Source: Candidatus Vesicomyidisocius sp. Agig_15_S12 (lineage in GTDB: Bacteria > Pseudomonadota > Gammaproteobacteria > PS1 > Pseudothioglobaceae). From it: a stretch of DNA of 64,000 nt. The notes under the pieces are model-generated. The model saw only the letters and a program-made list of their open reading frames with translations. It was not told the origin of the DNA and did no database searches. Of this stretch, positions 19,151-32,258 are shown in pieces. Location: NCBI GenBank assembly GCA_021730225.1, contig CP072532.1, positions 331,230-395,229 on the forward strand, written 5' to 3'. The number at the start of each line of letters is the position of its first letter. Position 1 is the first letter of the stretch. The position numbers and the translations under genes are program-made.

Positions 19151-19162
19151 AGAGTATAAAAA

Positions 19163-19522
19163 ATGGCAAGAGTATCAAGAGGTGTGCAAGCGCACGCTAA
19201 ACATAAAAAAATTTTAAAGAAAGCTAAGGGTTATTATGGCGCCCGTTCAAAGGTGTATCGTATTGCTAAACAGGCTATTATTAAAGCAGGACAATATGCA
19301 TATCGGGATCGTCGTCAAAGACGTCGTCAATTTCGCAGACTTTGGATTGTTCGTATTAATGCTGAAGCGCGTAATAATGGTTTAAGTTATTCAAGAATGA
19401 TTGACGGTATGAGTAAAGCAGGAATTGAAATTGATCGTAAAGTTTTATCAGATATTGCTATCTTTGATAAAGCAGCATTTGCAAAAATTGTATACCAAGT
19501 AAAACAAGCTTTATCTGTATAA
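19163..19522 (+). CDS. rplT: 50S ribosomal protein bL20
   Basis: 119 residues. The basic N-terminal extension ([20 protein letters not shown] and the [14 protein letters not shown] segment) and the globular C-terminal domain with [20 protein letters not shown] are typical. L20 is needed early in large-subunit assembly and in many bacteria represses the rpmI-rplT operon. It is 12 bases after rpmI. A 366-base gap follows before pheS. Confidence 0.98.
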   Translation: MARVSRGVQAHAKHKKILKKAKGYYGARSKVYRIAKQAIIKAGQYAYRDRRQRRRQFRRLWIVRINAEARNNGLSYSRMIDGMSKAGIEIDRKVLSDIAIFDKAAFAKIVYQVKQALSV

Positions 19523-23276
<3,754 letters not shown>

Positions 23277-23277
<1 letters not shown>

Positions 23278-23606
23278 TGTCAGTTACCAAAAAAGATATT
23301 GCTAACGTTTTAGTAAAAAGCATGGACATAACTCATGTTCAAGCATTATCAATCACTTATGATTTTTTTGATCAAATCAAACAAACATTAGCTTCTGGAG
23401 AATCAGTAAAATTATCTAGTTTTGGTAATTTCATAATAAGAAATAAATCTTCCAGAGTAGGCAGGAACCCTAAGACTGGTGAAATAGTTGAAATTTCAGC
23501 CAGGAGAGTAGTAGTGTTTAAATCAGGACCAAAGCTTAAATTAGCTACTCAAAAAGATAGATACTCTTCAAACTATAGTCTAAACAACTTGGTTGTTAAT
23601 TTGTAA
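23277..23606 (+). CDS. ihfA: Integration host factor subunit alpha
   Basis: 109 residues, about 10 longer than usual because of a basic, asparagine-rich tail. HU/IHF fold with LSSFGNF (46-52) and the arm RVGRNPKTGE (60-69). The position right after pheT is the conserved location of ihfA and supports IHF-alpha over HU. IHF bends DNA at specific sites as an alpha/beta dimer; ihfB is not in this window. Confidence 0.9.
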
Positions 23607-23674
23607 TAGTTGATGTTATGAGTTATGGTATTAGGATTTTATCAATTTTATTAAAAACTAACTAGAATTACTTA

Positions 23675-24142
23675 CTAGTCTGTAATAGCCGACATAAATC
23701 CTTTTAATATTGGCATTATTTTGTTAATAATTTCTTGATTTTTAACAGTATTGTTAATATGACCATTAATGGTTTTTTTTGTTTTTTGCATGGTTGTATT
23801 GTAATTGTTGTCAAATTCAAAATTTATAAAATAAAAACCTTTGGTTTTATCTCTAGATCTAATCGATAAAAAGTCAGTTTCCCAAGAAAGTTCTACCTGA
23901 TAGACCTTATTTGTATTTGTTGTATCTTTTTGTAGTAAAATAAAGGTCGAGCCAAAATGAAAAATAAAATGATTTGCATTACAATTTGATGCAGGTTTTG
24001 TGTTTAGTTTGCCATTATTTAGTGCATTGGCAATTTGTTTAAGCTGAAGGTTATTAAGTTGAATGTATTTTGCATCTAAATATTCTTCAATATTGGCATC
24101 TGGATGGTTGTTTTTTAAGAATTCAACAAGTCTTTTAAGCAT
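23675..24142 (-). CDS. Hypothetical protein, 155 residues
   Basis: I do not recognise the family. It lacks membrane segments and a signal peptide. The N-terminal half is helical (MLKRLVEFLKNNHPDANIEE ... NLQLKQIANALNNG), and the middle has alternating beta-like stretches (HFIFHFGSTFILLQ, YQVELSWETDFLSIRSR). There is no obvious ribosome binding site, and a perfect 15-base-pair hairpin ends 7 bases before the ATG. It converges on ihfA and is a single-gene unit. Confidence 0.65.
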   Translation of the reverse strand: MLKRLVEFLKNNHPDANIEEYLDAKYIQLNNLQLKQIANALNNGKLNTKPASNCNANHFIFHFGSTFILLQKDTTNTNKVYQVELSWETDFLSIRSRDKTKGFYFINFEFDNNYNTTMQKTKKTINGHINNTVKNQEIINKIMPILKGFMSAITD

Positions 24143-24149
24143 AACTTTT

Positions 24150-24184
24150 ATTTTTGATTATAATGGTAAATTATAATCAAAAAT
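24150..24184 (-). repeat. Perfect 15-base-pair inverted repeat just upstream of the hypothetical gene
   Basis: ATTTTTGATTATAAT (24150-24164) and ATTATAATCAAAAAT (24170-24184) are exact complements around GGTAA. Each arm contains a TATAAT-like box, so the dyad could be two opposed -10 boxes, an operator or an mRNA leader hairpin. It ends 7 bases before the start at 24142. Confidence 0.7.
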
Positions 24185-24441
24185 AATGAGTTATTCTTGC
24201 CAATCATAGCCAATCATATTTATTTTAGTTTTTATTAATATTTATAGAAACTACTTTTTTGTGCTTAAATCTATCTTTCACTTATATTTTTTATTATTTC
24301 GTATCTTTTATGTTATATATAGTATTTAGTTATAATATTACTCATATATTGTTTAGTTGTAAATTATTTTAATTGGGAGGTAATATTATTACTACTCATC
24401 AATTATACTAATATTTTAATTCATAAGATGGAAAATTATAC

Positions 24442-24933
24442 ATGCAAACTGCCTACTTTTCTGGTGGATGTTTTTGGTGTGTTGAAGCAATTTTTCAACG
24501 CATTAATGGGGTTATTAAACTCACTTCTGGTTATTGTAATGGGAATACCAGCAATCCTACTTATCAAGATGTTTGTTTAGGTGTAACTGGACACGCCGAG
24601 GTAGTCAAAATAGAGTTTAATGAGTTTAAAATATCTTTTAAAGTATTGTTAGATGTTTTCTTTGAAATTCATGATCCCACTACATTAAACCAACAAGGCA
24701 ATGACTGTGGCACTCAATATCGCTCTGCTATTTTTTATATCAATAAAAAACAACAATCCCAGGTAATTAATATGATTAATCTTATGAGTAATAATATTGT
24801 AACTCAAGTTACAAAGTTAGATTGCTTTTATCCAGCTGAAGATTATCATCAAAATTATTTTAATAACAACTTATCAAAACCCTATTGTCAAATGCTAATC
24901 AAACCTAAACTAGATAAATACTTTAGCCAATGA
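24442..24933 (+). CDS. msrA: Peptide-methionine (S)-S-oxide reductase MsrA
   Basis: 163 residues. The active-site motif GCFWC is at 9-13 with the catalytic C10, and the conserved TSGYCNG, GHAEVV and HDPTTLNQQGNDCGTQYRS segments are present. It repairs oxidised methionine in proteins. It is shorter at the N-terminus than E. coli MsrA and matches the compact form. The stop overlaps the following adenylyltransferase by 4 bases. Confidence 0.95.
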   Translation: MQTAYFSGGCFWCVEAIFQRINGVIKLTSGYCNGNTSNPTYQDVCLGVTGHAEVVKIEFNEFKISFKVLLDVFFEIHDPTTLNQQGNDCGTQYRSAIFYINKKQQSQVINMINLMSNNIVTQVTKLDCFYPAEDYHQNYFNNNLSKPYCQMLIKPKLDKYFSQ

Positions 24934-25676
24934 ACGATCAAGAATTACTTAGGTATTCTCGCCAAATATTATTACCTCAAATCAGCATTAAAGGGCAACA
25001 AGTCCTAAAAGACTCCACATTATTATTAATTGGTATGGGTGGTTTAGGTTCGCCTAGTGCCTTATATTTAGCCTCTGCTGGTATTGGACATTTAATTATT
25101 TCTGATTCTGATAAAGTTGAATTGTCAAACTTACAACGGCAAATTATCCATTTTACAGATGATATTGGTAGAACAAAAGTCAATTCTGCCAAAGACAAGA
25201 TACTCGCTATTAATCCTAATATAAAAGTTACTACGATTGGAAAACTAAGTCAAGAGAATCTGAATGATTGGGTAGCTAAAGTTGATGTAGTTTTAGATGG
25301 TACAGATAATTTTGACATTCGATTTAAAATTAACAAAGCTTGTGTAATTCAAAGAACACCCCTTGTATCAGCAGCAGTCATTCGTTTTGAGGGACAGTTA
25401 TCTGTATTTCAAGGCTATAACCAAACAAAACCTTGCTACCAGTGTTTATATTCAATTGAAGGAAATTCTGATGATAATTGTACCAGAAATGGCATATTAT
25501 CACCTGTTACAGGAATAATTGGCTCATTACAAGCCTTGCAAGCTATTAAAGTTTTGTTAAATTTAGGGGAACAATTAGTGGGAAAATTAATGTTAATTGA
25601 TACCTTAAATCTTTCTTTTAAAAAAATTAAAATAAATAAAGATGAATCTTGTAAAATTTGTTCTCACGGGATGTAG
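24930..25676 (+). CDS. Sulfur-carrier protein adenylyltransferase (MoeB/ThiF family)
   Basis: 248 residues. E1-like fold with nucleotide motif GMGGLGSP (35-42), LDGTDNFDIR (122-131), a zinc site C169/C172 and C241/C244, and a cysteine at 184 (DNCTRNG). It adenylates the C-terminal glycine of MoaD or ThiS. MoeB and ThiF cannot be separated on sequence alone, though the presence of thiO in the window makes ThiF plausible. Its last 10 bases lie inside tRNA-Pro. Confidence 0.85.
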   Translation: MNDQELLRYSRQILLPQISIKGQQVLKDSTLLLIGMGGLGSPSALYLASAGIGHLIISDSDKVELSNLQRQIIHFTDDIGRTKVNSAKDKILAINPNIKVTTIGKLSQENLNDWVAKVDVVLDGTDNFDIRFKINKACVIQRTPLVSAAVIRFEGQLSVFQGYNQTKPCYQCLYSIEGNSDDNCTRNGILSPVTGIIGSLQALQAIKVLLNLGEQLVGKLMLIDTLNLSFKKIKINKDESCKICSHGM

Positions 25677-25740
25677 CGCAGTATGGTAGCGTACCACACT
25701 GGGGGTGTGGTGGTCATAGGTTCAAATCCTGTCGTCCCGA
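25667..25740 (+). tRNA. tRNA-Pro (anticodon GGG)
   Basis: Acceptor arm CGGGATG/CGTCCCG, anticodon stem CACAC/GTGTG with loop TGGGGGT giving GGG, T-loop TTCAAAT and discriminator A at 25740. No CCA is encoded (TAA follows), unlike the other three tRNAs here. The first 10 bases overlap the end of the upstream moeB/thiF-like gene, so the mRNA must be processed within its last codons to release the tRNA. Confidence 0.95.
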
Positions 25741-26361
25741 TAAATTCAGAAGGCGGTGTGAATAAATATAGACTCAGTGAGTTATTTATTTTAGATGGAA
25801 ATGCTTGGATTAGCGATTAACTTTCTATAGTTTAATATAGTGATGATACTTGTGTTAAATGATTAATTATTTTGGTTTTCAGAATTCTATTTTGTATACT
25901 AAGTTTGTTCTGTTTACTTTTAGCATAAAGTTTGTAAAAAAATATAGGTAGATATAATACCTTTTTGGTAAAAATTAATATTTTTCCTTGGAATTTTATT
26001 AACATGTCGCATGCTGGATTCGTTAATCGTTTTGATTATACAACTTTTTTAGTCTTTAGACGTATCTAAATGTTATTGATTGGCTCAATATTTATTGTAA
26101 ATTAAATTATATTACTTTTTTGATTTTATCATTAATGATAAAAAGCGTTTGCTATGTTGGTTGAATATTTACTAAATAAATAGTTATTAGTACATTGTGC
26201 TTAGTATCTTTTTGATACTAAAATCATATATTTTATACGATATTAACTAATAAAGAATTGTATTCAGAATCTGAATTTAAGGATAATCATTTATTCTTTA
26301 TTTGTATTTGTGTATTAAAATAAACTGTTTTAGTTTTAAACATTATATTATAAGGAAAATT
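25741..26361 (+). other. Long spacer between tRNA-Pro and glyA with two perfect dyads
   Basis: No intact gene was found. A 20-codon GTG frame (25758-25820, LSELFILDGNAWISD) is too short to judge. A perfect 20-base palindrome TTTTATCATTAATGATAAAA lies at 26124-26143, and an 8-base-pair hairpin TTAGTATC/GATACTAA with a T5 loop at 26201-26221. These may belong to glyA control. No known riboswitch was recognised. Confidence 0.45.
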
Positions 26362-27621
26362 ATGTTCGATAAATCTCAAACATTAGCTAAAGTAGATGCT
26401 GAAATCTATAAAGCGATTGTTCTAGAAGAGGCTCGACAAGAGACACATATTGAGCTGATTGCCAGTGAAAATTATACATCACCTGCAGTGATGGAGGCGC
26501 AAGGTTCACAACTGACTAATAAGTATGCTGAAGGATATCCTTGTAAGCGTTATTATGGTGGGTGTGAATATATTGACATGGTTGAACAATTAGCGATTGA
26601 TCGTGCCCAAATATTATTTGGGGCGGATTATGCGAATGTCCAACCGCATTCTGGTTCTCAGGCTAATGCTGCGGTTTTTCAAGCTTTGTTAGTACCTGGG
26701 GATACAATTTTAGGTATGAGTTTGGCACATGGTGGACATTTGACGCATGGTGCTACGCCTTCGTTTTCGGGTATAAATTTTAATTCTATTCAATATGGTT
26801 TAAATCAAAAAACGGGTGAGATTGATTATGAGCAAGTTTCAGTTTTGGCAAAAAGGTATAAGCCTAAAATGATTATTGCTGGTTTTTCAGCGTATTCACG
26901 TATAGTTGATTGGCAACGTTTTAGACAAATTGCAGATAGTGTTGGTGCTTATTTAATGGTTGATATGGCGCATGTTGCTGGTTTGATTGCAACTGGTGAA
27001 TATCCATCACCAGTTGCAATTGCTGATGTAACTACTACAACTACTCATAAAACACTTCGTGGTCCTCGGGGTGGTTTAATTTTAGCCAAGTCTAACAAGA
27101 CAATAGAAAAGAAACTTAATGCTGCTATTTTTCCTGGTATCCAGGGCGGCCCACTCATGCATATTATTGCCGCTAAAGCAGTGAGTTTTAAAGAAGCTAT
27201 GAGTGATGAATATAAGACTTATCAGAAGAAAGTAAAGATTAATGCACAAGTAATGGCTAATACATTTATTAAGCGTGGATTTGATGTAGTTTCAGGCGGT
27301 ACGGATAATCATTTATTCTTAGTAAGTTTTATTAATCAAGGATTAACAGGTAAAGCAGTCGATACTGCGTTAGATAGTGCTTATATTACGGTTAATATGA
27401 ATGCAGTGCCAAACGACCCGAACTCTCCCTTTGTGACTAGTGGTATTCGTGTAGGTACGCCATCTGTGACAACACGTGGATTCAATGAAATTGATTGTTC
27501 TAATTTAGCATCTTGGATGTGCGATATTTGTGATGATTTAGGGAATCAAGCAGTGATTTATAAGGTTAGAGGAAAAGTTGTTAGTCTTTGTGCTAAATAT
27601 CCAGTTTATTTAGATGGTTGA
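26362..27621 (+). CDS. glyA: Serine hydroxymethyltransferase
   Basis: 419 residues from ATG 26362, preceded by AAGGAAAA; an in-frame ATG 60 bases upstream would add a non-conserved leader and is rejected. PLP-lysine K230 lies in [16 protein letters not shown], and [13 protein letters not shown] and YYGGCEYID are conserved. It converts serine and tetrahydrofolate to glycine and methylene-tetrahydrofolate, feeding thymidylate synthesis (thyA at 42227) and possibly glycine for ThiO. It converges on cobO with 21 bases between. Confidence 0.97.
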   Translation: MFDKSQTLAKVDAEIYKAIVLEEARQETHIELIASENYTSPAVMEAQGSQLTNKYAEGYPCKRYYGGCEYIDMVEQLAIDRAQILFGADYANVQPHSGSQANAAVFQALLVPGDTILGMSLAHGGHLTHGATPSFSGINFNSIQYGLNQKTGEIDYEQVSVLAKRYKPKMIIAGFSAYSRIVDWQRFRQIADSVGAYLMVDMAHVAGLIATGEYPSPVAIADVTTTTTHKTLRGPRGGLILAKSNKTIEKKLNAAIFPGIQGGPLMHIIAAKAVSFKEAMSDEYKTYQKKVKINAQVMANTFIKRGFDVVSGGTDNHLFLVSFINQGLTGKAVDTALDSAYITVNMNAVPNDPNSPFVTSGIRVGTPSVTTRGFNEIDCSNLASWMCDICDDLGNQAVIYKVRGKVVSLCAKYPVYLDG

Positions 27622-27642
27622 TTTTAACTTGATATGTTTTGA

Positions 27643-28242
27643 TTAAAGTTCTATGCCTTTTTGGGCTTTAATATTTGCTCTAAAAGCATGTTTAATGTCT
27701 TTAATTTCACTTACTGTATCGGCGAGTTCAATTAATTTTTGAGAGGCAACTCTGCCAGTAATTATTACGTGTTGTTTTTTAGGGCGATTGTTTAAAGTGT
27801 TGATAATTTGTGTTTCATAAAGATATTGGTAACTAATCATATAAGTAAGTTCGTCAAGTACAACTAAATTAATTGAATTATCGTTTAAATATTGTTCGGC
27901 TTTGCTCCAAGTTTCTTGTGCCATATTTGTATCAAAGGCTTTATCTTGCGTGTTCCAAGTAAAACCTGTTTTCATATATGTGGTTTGCACGTTAGGTTGT
28001 TTGGCTAAGAACATGTCTTCACCTGTGGTTTGCTCTCCTTTTAAAAATTTAGCAATGGCAATTTTCATGTTATAACCTAATGCACGGCAAACCATTCCCA
28101 ATGCGGATGATGATTTACCTTTTCCGTTACCTGTTAAAAGAACAATAATACCTTTGTCAATATTGGCTTGTTTTATGCGAGCATTAATATAAAATTTTTT
28201 ACGTTGCATACGAGCTTTATATTGATTCTCTACCACGAACAT
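27643..28242 (-). CDS. cobO: Corrinoid (cob(I)alamin) adenosyltransferase, CobO/BtuR type
   Basis: 199 residues. P-loop GNGKGKSS at 38-45, conserved ALGMVCRALGY and the LVVLDELTYMISY Walker B-like strand identify the CobA/CobO/BtuR family, which transfers the adenosyl group of ATP to reduced corrinoids. It follows directly after a membrane protein gene (1 base) and a TonB-dependent receptor, which points to salvage of imported corrinoid rather than de novo synthesis. Confidence 0.93.
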   Translation of the reverse strand: MFVVENQYKARMQRKKFYINARIKQANIDKGIIVLLTGNGKGKSSSALGMVCRALGYNMKIAIAKFLKGEQTTGEDMFLAKQPNVQTTYMKTGFTWNTQDKAFDTNMAQETWSKAEQYLNDNSINLVVLDELTYMISYQYLYETQIINTLNNRPKKQHVIITGRVASQKLIELADTVSEIKDIKHAFRANIKAQKGIEL

Positions 28243-28812
28243 TTAATCTTTACGTGTTGAGAAAGGGGTTATTATTAAGTAGCGATGATTAAGTGTAAAA
28301 ATGCTACAAATAGCAATCATCCAATATAATATTAATGGAATCTCAATAATTGACCAATGAGTAATGTATAAGCCAAATTTTCCCCAAAATGATGTGGTAA
28401 ATGCAAAGTAACTAGCGGTAGCAATAAACCATTGAGTAATACAAGCAAAAATAATAATTAATGTATTTTTAATAATATTATGGTCAATTTTAAGTGTTGT
28501 TAGGTATTTTCCTACCCAAAAAATACCATAATAAGTAAGTAGTAAAATGCTATAAGCAGGAGTAATGCAATTTGCACTTACGCCTTTGTGAATAATTGCA
28601 TAATTATCAATAGCAACAGCACTTATAATAATCACTATTACTGTCCAAAATGTACGTAAATAAACACCTGCAATAAATAAAGCAGGAATAACAAAATCTG
28701 GTAGATGAATAATTGATGATTGCCAGTTAGTGTTACCACGAGTGGTAATTATTAAAATAACCATAATAAAAACAGCAAAGATAGTCTTTGTTTTGTGGAT
28801 TTTATTTATCAT
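28243..28812 (-). CDS. Inner-membrane protein, putative corrinoid uptake component
   Basis: 189 residues with about five hydrophobic helices and no recognised domain. It lies between a BtuB-like outer-membrane receptor and cobO, adjoining cobO by a single base. Size, topology and context resemble substrate-binding S components of ECF-type vitamin transporters, so a role in moving a corrinoid across the inner membrane is inferred. No ATPase partner gene is seen next to it. Sequence alone does not prove this role. Confidence 0.6.
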   Translation of the reverse strand: MINKIHKTKTIFAVFIMVILIITTRGNTNWQSSIIHLPDFVIPALFIAGVYLRTFWTVIVIIISAVAIDNYAIIHKGVSANCITPAYSILLLTYYGIFWVGKYLTTLKIDHNIIKNTLIIIFACITQWFIATASYFAFTTSFWGKFGLYITHWSIIEIPLILYWMIAICSIFTLNHRYLIITPFSTRKD

Positions 28813-29179
28813 ATTTTTATATCCTTTGAATGTTCTTTATTATATCAAATTGGTAAAGATAAAATCATTGTGTTCTATAATTACACCTTTTTAAGGTTAA
28901 TGAGTTTGTCAAATTTTTGTGAGTTATGTACAAAAGTGTAGAACTCGTCATTTTTTCTATAGGAATCATTGAAGATTATTGGATAGTATGTTTAGTATAA
29001 ATACAAGTGATTTTGACTCTAATACCAATATTAATTATAGTATTAGAGAATTTTTTATTGTGTATTGTTATGTATTTAAATTTCTGATTGATTATGGTAA
29101 GAGTCCCAAAAAGATCAATATTTAGGTTTTATTTAAGCAAATGTAGGGTATAAAAACTGTCTTTATCTTGATGATTTGT
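28813..29179 (-). other. Spacer between the btuB-like gene and the membrane protein gene
   Basis: 367 bases without a gene. A perfect stem CTCTAATAC (29017-29025)/GTATTAGAG (29040-29048) is present; the T-run follows it on the plus strand, not in the direction of the flanking genes. No cobalamin riboswitch motif was recognised. Confidence 0.4.
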
Positions 29180-30973
29180 TTAGAACTGATAGCTAATATC
29201 AAAATTTATTAATCTGCCTGGTTGGTTAAAGCCATCTATAACCGTGTAAATTTTATTAAATGCATTTTTAATATTTAAAACTAATTTAGTATTATTATTG
29301 TAATGATAATTGGTTGTTAGATTGACTAGAGTGTAGCTTTTAAGCTTTAATTTACCTATATCTAAACTAGATGACTTGTTAACTACTTGTAAGTATAAAT
29401 CAAATTGAGTGTATTGCTTATTAATCGTTAAATTAGTGGTATTCTTTGGTCTTCTAAATTGTTGTGTATTGTTATTGTTTAATACGCTTTTGACGTAATT
29501 ATGATTAAAATTGATTTGATAGTCTTGGATATTTGTAGAAATTGATAGCTCAATACCTTTTATATTTAATTTGTCCTTATTAGAGTAATGGTGAGGATTG
29601 GTTGTGCTATAGTGATAATCTATAAAATCTTTAATTTTATTTTTATAGACTTTAATAAACGATAAACCTAGGTTATATCTCTTTTCTATACTAATCTCAA
29701 TATTTTTTGAAATTTCTGGATGTAGCGTGGGCATGTCTGTTAGTTGATAAATAGAGGGTGCATTAAAGGCGTTATTGTAACTAGTTGTTAATCTGATATT
29801 ATTTTTAATGCTTTTAGCAAACCCTAAACTATAAATTGTTCTTTTACCAAATTTATTATGATTGATAAAACGTATTCCTGTGTTTACATCTATGTTAGAT
29901 ATATTTTTTTGCCAATTAATAAACATATCTTTACTGGATAATTTTTGACTATTAGTTGTATTTGCATTATTAATTTTTGATAAACCAATATTTAATAATG
30001 CATTGTTTAATTTAATGTCGTTTAATAAAGTTAAGTCTATGCTTTTAAATTTATCGCCACTCAAAGCTTCTAAAATTCTATTAGTGTAGTGTTTTCTGCG
30101 ATGATTGATTTGGCTAAGTGATAATTTAGAGTACCATATGTCGCTAAATTTATTTTCAGCAATCAAATTAATTGTTTTTGAACCTCTATCATTTAAGCAA
30201 TCATTACTAGCTATTGCACCAAATCCACAGGCGTCATATTGAATTTTACTGTTATTTGAAGATATATCAAGAGTTGTTTTTACAAAACCAAATTTGGTAC
30301 CAAATTTAAGATTGATAGCATTGTTTTTAATGCCATCTTTCTCTGTATTATCACTTTTAGCTGATATACCGTCTGTCGTATATTTGCTTCCATTGAATAT
30401 GACAAAATTATCCTTGTTTCCAAGACTGATATAAAAGGCATACCTTCTTGAATTGTTCGCTCCACTTGAGAGGTTTAAAGTTGTATTCGTACTATTTGCT
30501 CCTTTTTTGGGGGTAATAGCAATTATACCACCAATTGCACTATTACCATACAGAATAGAACCAGACCCTTTTATAATTTCAATCTTTTCAATGTTGTTGA
30601 TTGATATTGTGGATAAGCCATATCCAGGCGCACCATCAGTACTGGATATGTCATTAATACTAACCCCATCTACTAATACCAAGGTATGTCTTGCCTCATT
30701 ACCACGAATAAAAATAGCAGGAATATTGCCTTGTATATTAAATAGATTAATACTAGGTATAGTTGCTAAAAATTCTAAAAAACTTTTAGCACCTCTTTTA
30801 TTAATATCATTTTCATTAAAGTTCAATGTTGAGGCAATAGAGTCAATAACCGGATTATTGGTACGATATTCGGTGTTAAGATAAATAGGGATAGGTCCTA
30901 AAGCTGCATTTATAGTAAGACTTGTGATAAGTATTACTATAAATAATATTTTTTGAATGATATCATCCTTCAT
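29180..30973 (-). CDS. btuB: TonB-dependent outer-membrane receptor, BtuB-like
   Basis: 597 residues with a signal-anchor-like N-terminus (about 8-23). The plug domain (about 40-160) contains IPAIFIRGNEARHTLVLVDG, VSINDISSTDGAPGYGLSTI and IEKIEIIKGSGSILYGNSAIGG. A long beta-barrel follows and ends with the aromatic F597 required for outer-membrane assembly. A vitamin B12 substrate is inferred from length and from the cobO neighbour. Transport would need TonB/ExbBD, which are not in this window. Confidence 0.8.
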   Translation of the reverse strand: MKDDIIQKILFIVILITSLTINAALGPIPIYLNTEYRTNNPVIDSIASTLNFNENDINKRGAKSFLEFLATIPSINLFNIQGNIPAIFIRGNEARHTLVLVDGVSINDISSTDGAPGYGLSTISINNIEKIEIIKGSGSILYGNSAIGGIIAITPKKGANSTNTTLNLSSGANNSRRYAFYISLGNKDNFVIFNGSKYTTDGISAKSDNTEKDGIKNNAINLKFGTKFGFVKTTLDISSNNSKIQYDACGFGAIASNDCLNDRGSKTINLIAENKFSDIWYSKLSLSQINHRRKHYTNRILEALSGDKFKSIDLTLLNDIKLNNALLNIGLSKINNANTTNSQKLSSKDMFINWQKNISNIDVNTGIRFINHNKFGKRTIYSLGFAKSIKNNIRLTTSYNNAFNAPSIYQLTDMPTLHPEISKNIEISIEKRYNLGLSFIKVYKNKIKDFIDYHYSTTNPHHYSNKDKLNIKGIELSISTNIQDYQINFNHNYVKSVLNNNNTQQFRRPKNTTNLTINKQYTQFDLYLQVVNKSSSLDIGKLKLKSYTLVNLTTNYHYNNNTKLVLNIKNAFNKIYTVIDGFNQPGRLINFDISYQF

Positions 30974-31178
30974 GGAGTTAAGAATTTTAGATTATGCATC
31001 AAGCTAATTTCTTATGTAAAAAATATCGTTGCGTAGACAGTGTAAGATTTTTACCTACTTTCATAATCAAAACTAAGTGCGAATTATAATATAGGGTAAA
31101 CATTAGATAAGCCTAAATATCTGGGTTCTGATAAAATCGTCTGACTTTAAATTTTATTAAGAAGGAGTTTGTAAAGAA

Positions 31179-32258
31179 ATGAGTCAAGTTTATAACTTTA
31201 GTGCTGGTCCTGCTATGTTGCCAATACAAGTATTAAGACAAATGCAAGACGAATTACTAGAATATGAAGATGTTAAAGCATCGATTATGGAAATTTCACA
31301 TCGCAGTACAGATTTTATAGCAATGGCTCAAAAATCGGAACAAGATTTAAGAGATTTGATGAATATTCCTAATCACTATAAAGTTTTATTTTTACAGGGC
31401 GGGGCATCGGCTCAATTTTCAATGGTGCCGATTAATTTACTTCACGGAAAAACCAAGGCTAACTATGCATATACAGGTCATTGGTCTAAAAAAGCAATTA
31501 ATGAAGGTAGTCGTTATTGTGATGTAAATATTTGTACGAATAATTCAGATAATAAATATACTGATATTGATGTGTTTGAAAATTGGAATATTGATTCTGA
31601 TGGTGCTTACTTGCATTATACTCCTAATGAAACCATTGCTGGTCTAGAATTTGATTATGTGCCAGAAGTAGATATGCCATTGGTTGCTGATATGTCATCA
31701 AGTATTTTATCACGAGAAATTGATGTATCAAAATATGGTGTAATTTATGCAGGAGCACAAAAAAATATTGGTATTGCAGGATTGACAGTTGTGATTATAA
31801 GAGAAGATTTAATGGGTAATGTAGTTGCTAACCAACCTATTTTATTTGATTATACAACACAAGCAAAAAACGATTCAATGTATAACACACCATCAACATA
31901 TTCTTGGTATGTGGCATCTCGTGTGTTTGAATGGCTTAAACAACAAGGCGGACTAAGTGTTATGGCTAAGATTAACCAAATAAAAGCAAAAACACTTTAT
32001 GACGTTATTGATGATTCTAATTTTTATTCAAATCCAGTAGCCTTAAAATATCGTTCTTGGATGAACGTGCCATTTTTATTGGCTGATGAAAATCTTAATG
32101 GTTTATTTTTGGAAAAAGCAGCTATTAATAATTTAATTACCTTAAAAGGTCATCGTAGCGTGGGTGGCATGCGTGCTAGCATTTATAACGCTATGCCTCA
32201 GAAGGGAATTAATGAATTAATAAATTTTATGAAAGTATTTGAGAAGGAAAACTCATAA
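31179..32258 (+). CDS. serC: Phosphoserine aminotransferase
   Basis: 359 residues. PLP-lysine K195 in YAGAQKNIGIAG, with FSAGPAMLP at the N-terminus and FLQGGASAQF near 71-80. It converts 3-phosphohydroxypyruvate and glutamate to phosphoserine, and also acts in pyridoxine synthesis together with PdxJ (46152). A strong GAAGGAG site (31161-31167) precedes the start. It overlaps serA by 1 base (TAATG), linking the two consecutive serine pathway steps. Confidence 0.96.
   Translation: MSQVYNFSAGPAMLPIQVLRQMQDELLEYEDVKASIMEISHRSTDFIAMAQKSEQDLRDLMNIPNHYKVLFLQGGASAQFSMVPINLLHGKTKANYAYTGHWSKKAINEGSRYCDVNICTNNSDNKYTDIDVFENWNIDSDGAYLHYTPNETIAGLEFDYVPEVDMPLVADMSSSILSREIDVSKYGVIYAGAQKNIGIAGLTVVIIREDLMGNVVANQPILFDYTTQAKNDSMYNTPSTYSWYVASRVFEWLKQQGGLSVMAKINQIKAKTLYDVIDDSNFYSNPVALKYRSWMNVPFLLADENLNGLFLEKAAINNLITLKGHRSVGGMRASIYNAMPQKGINELINFMKVFEKENS

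Noticed and set aside
28813..29179. Intrinsic terminator after btuB formed by the CTCTAATAC stem
   Set aside because: The T-run follows the stem on the plus strand, opposite to the direction of the flanking genes.
30974..31178. Cobalamin riboswitch upstream of the btuB-like gene
   Set aside because: No B12-box-like conserved core or the expected stems were recognisable on the minus strand.
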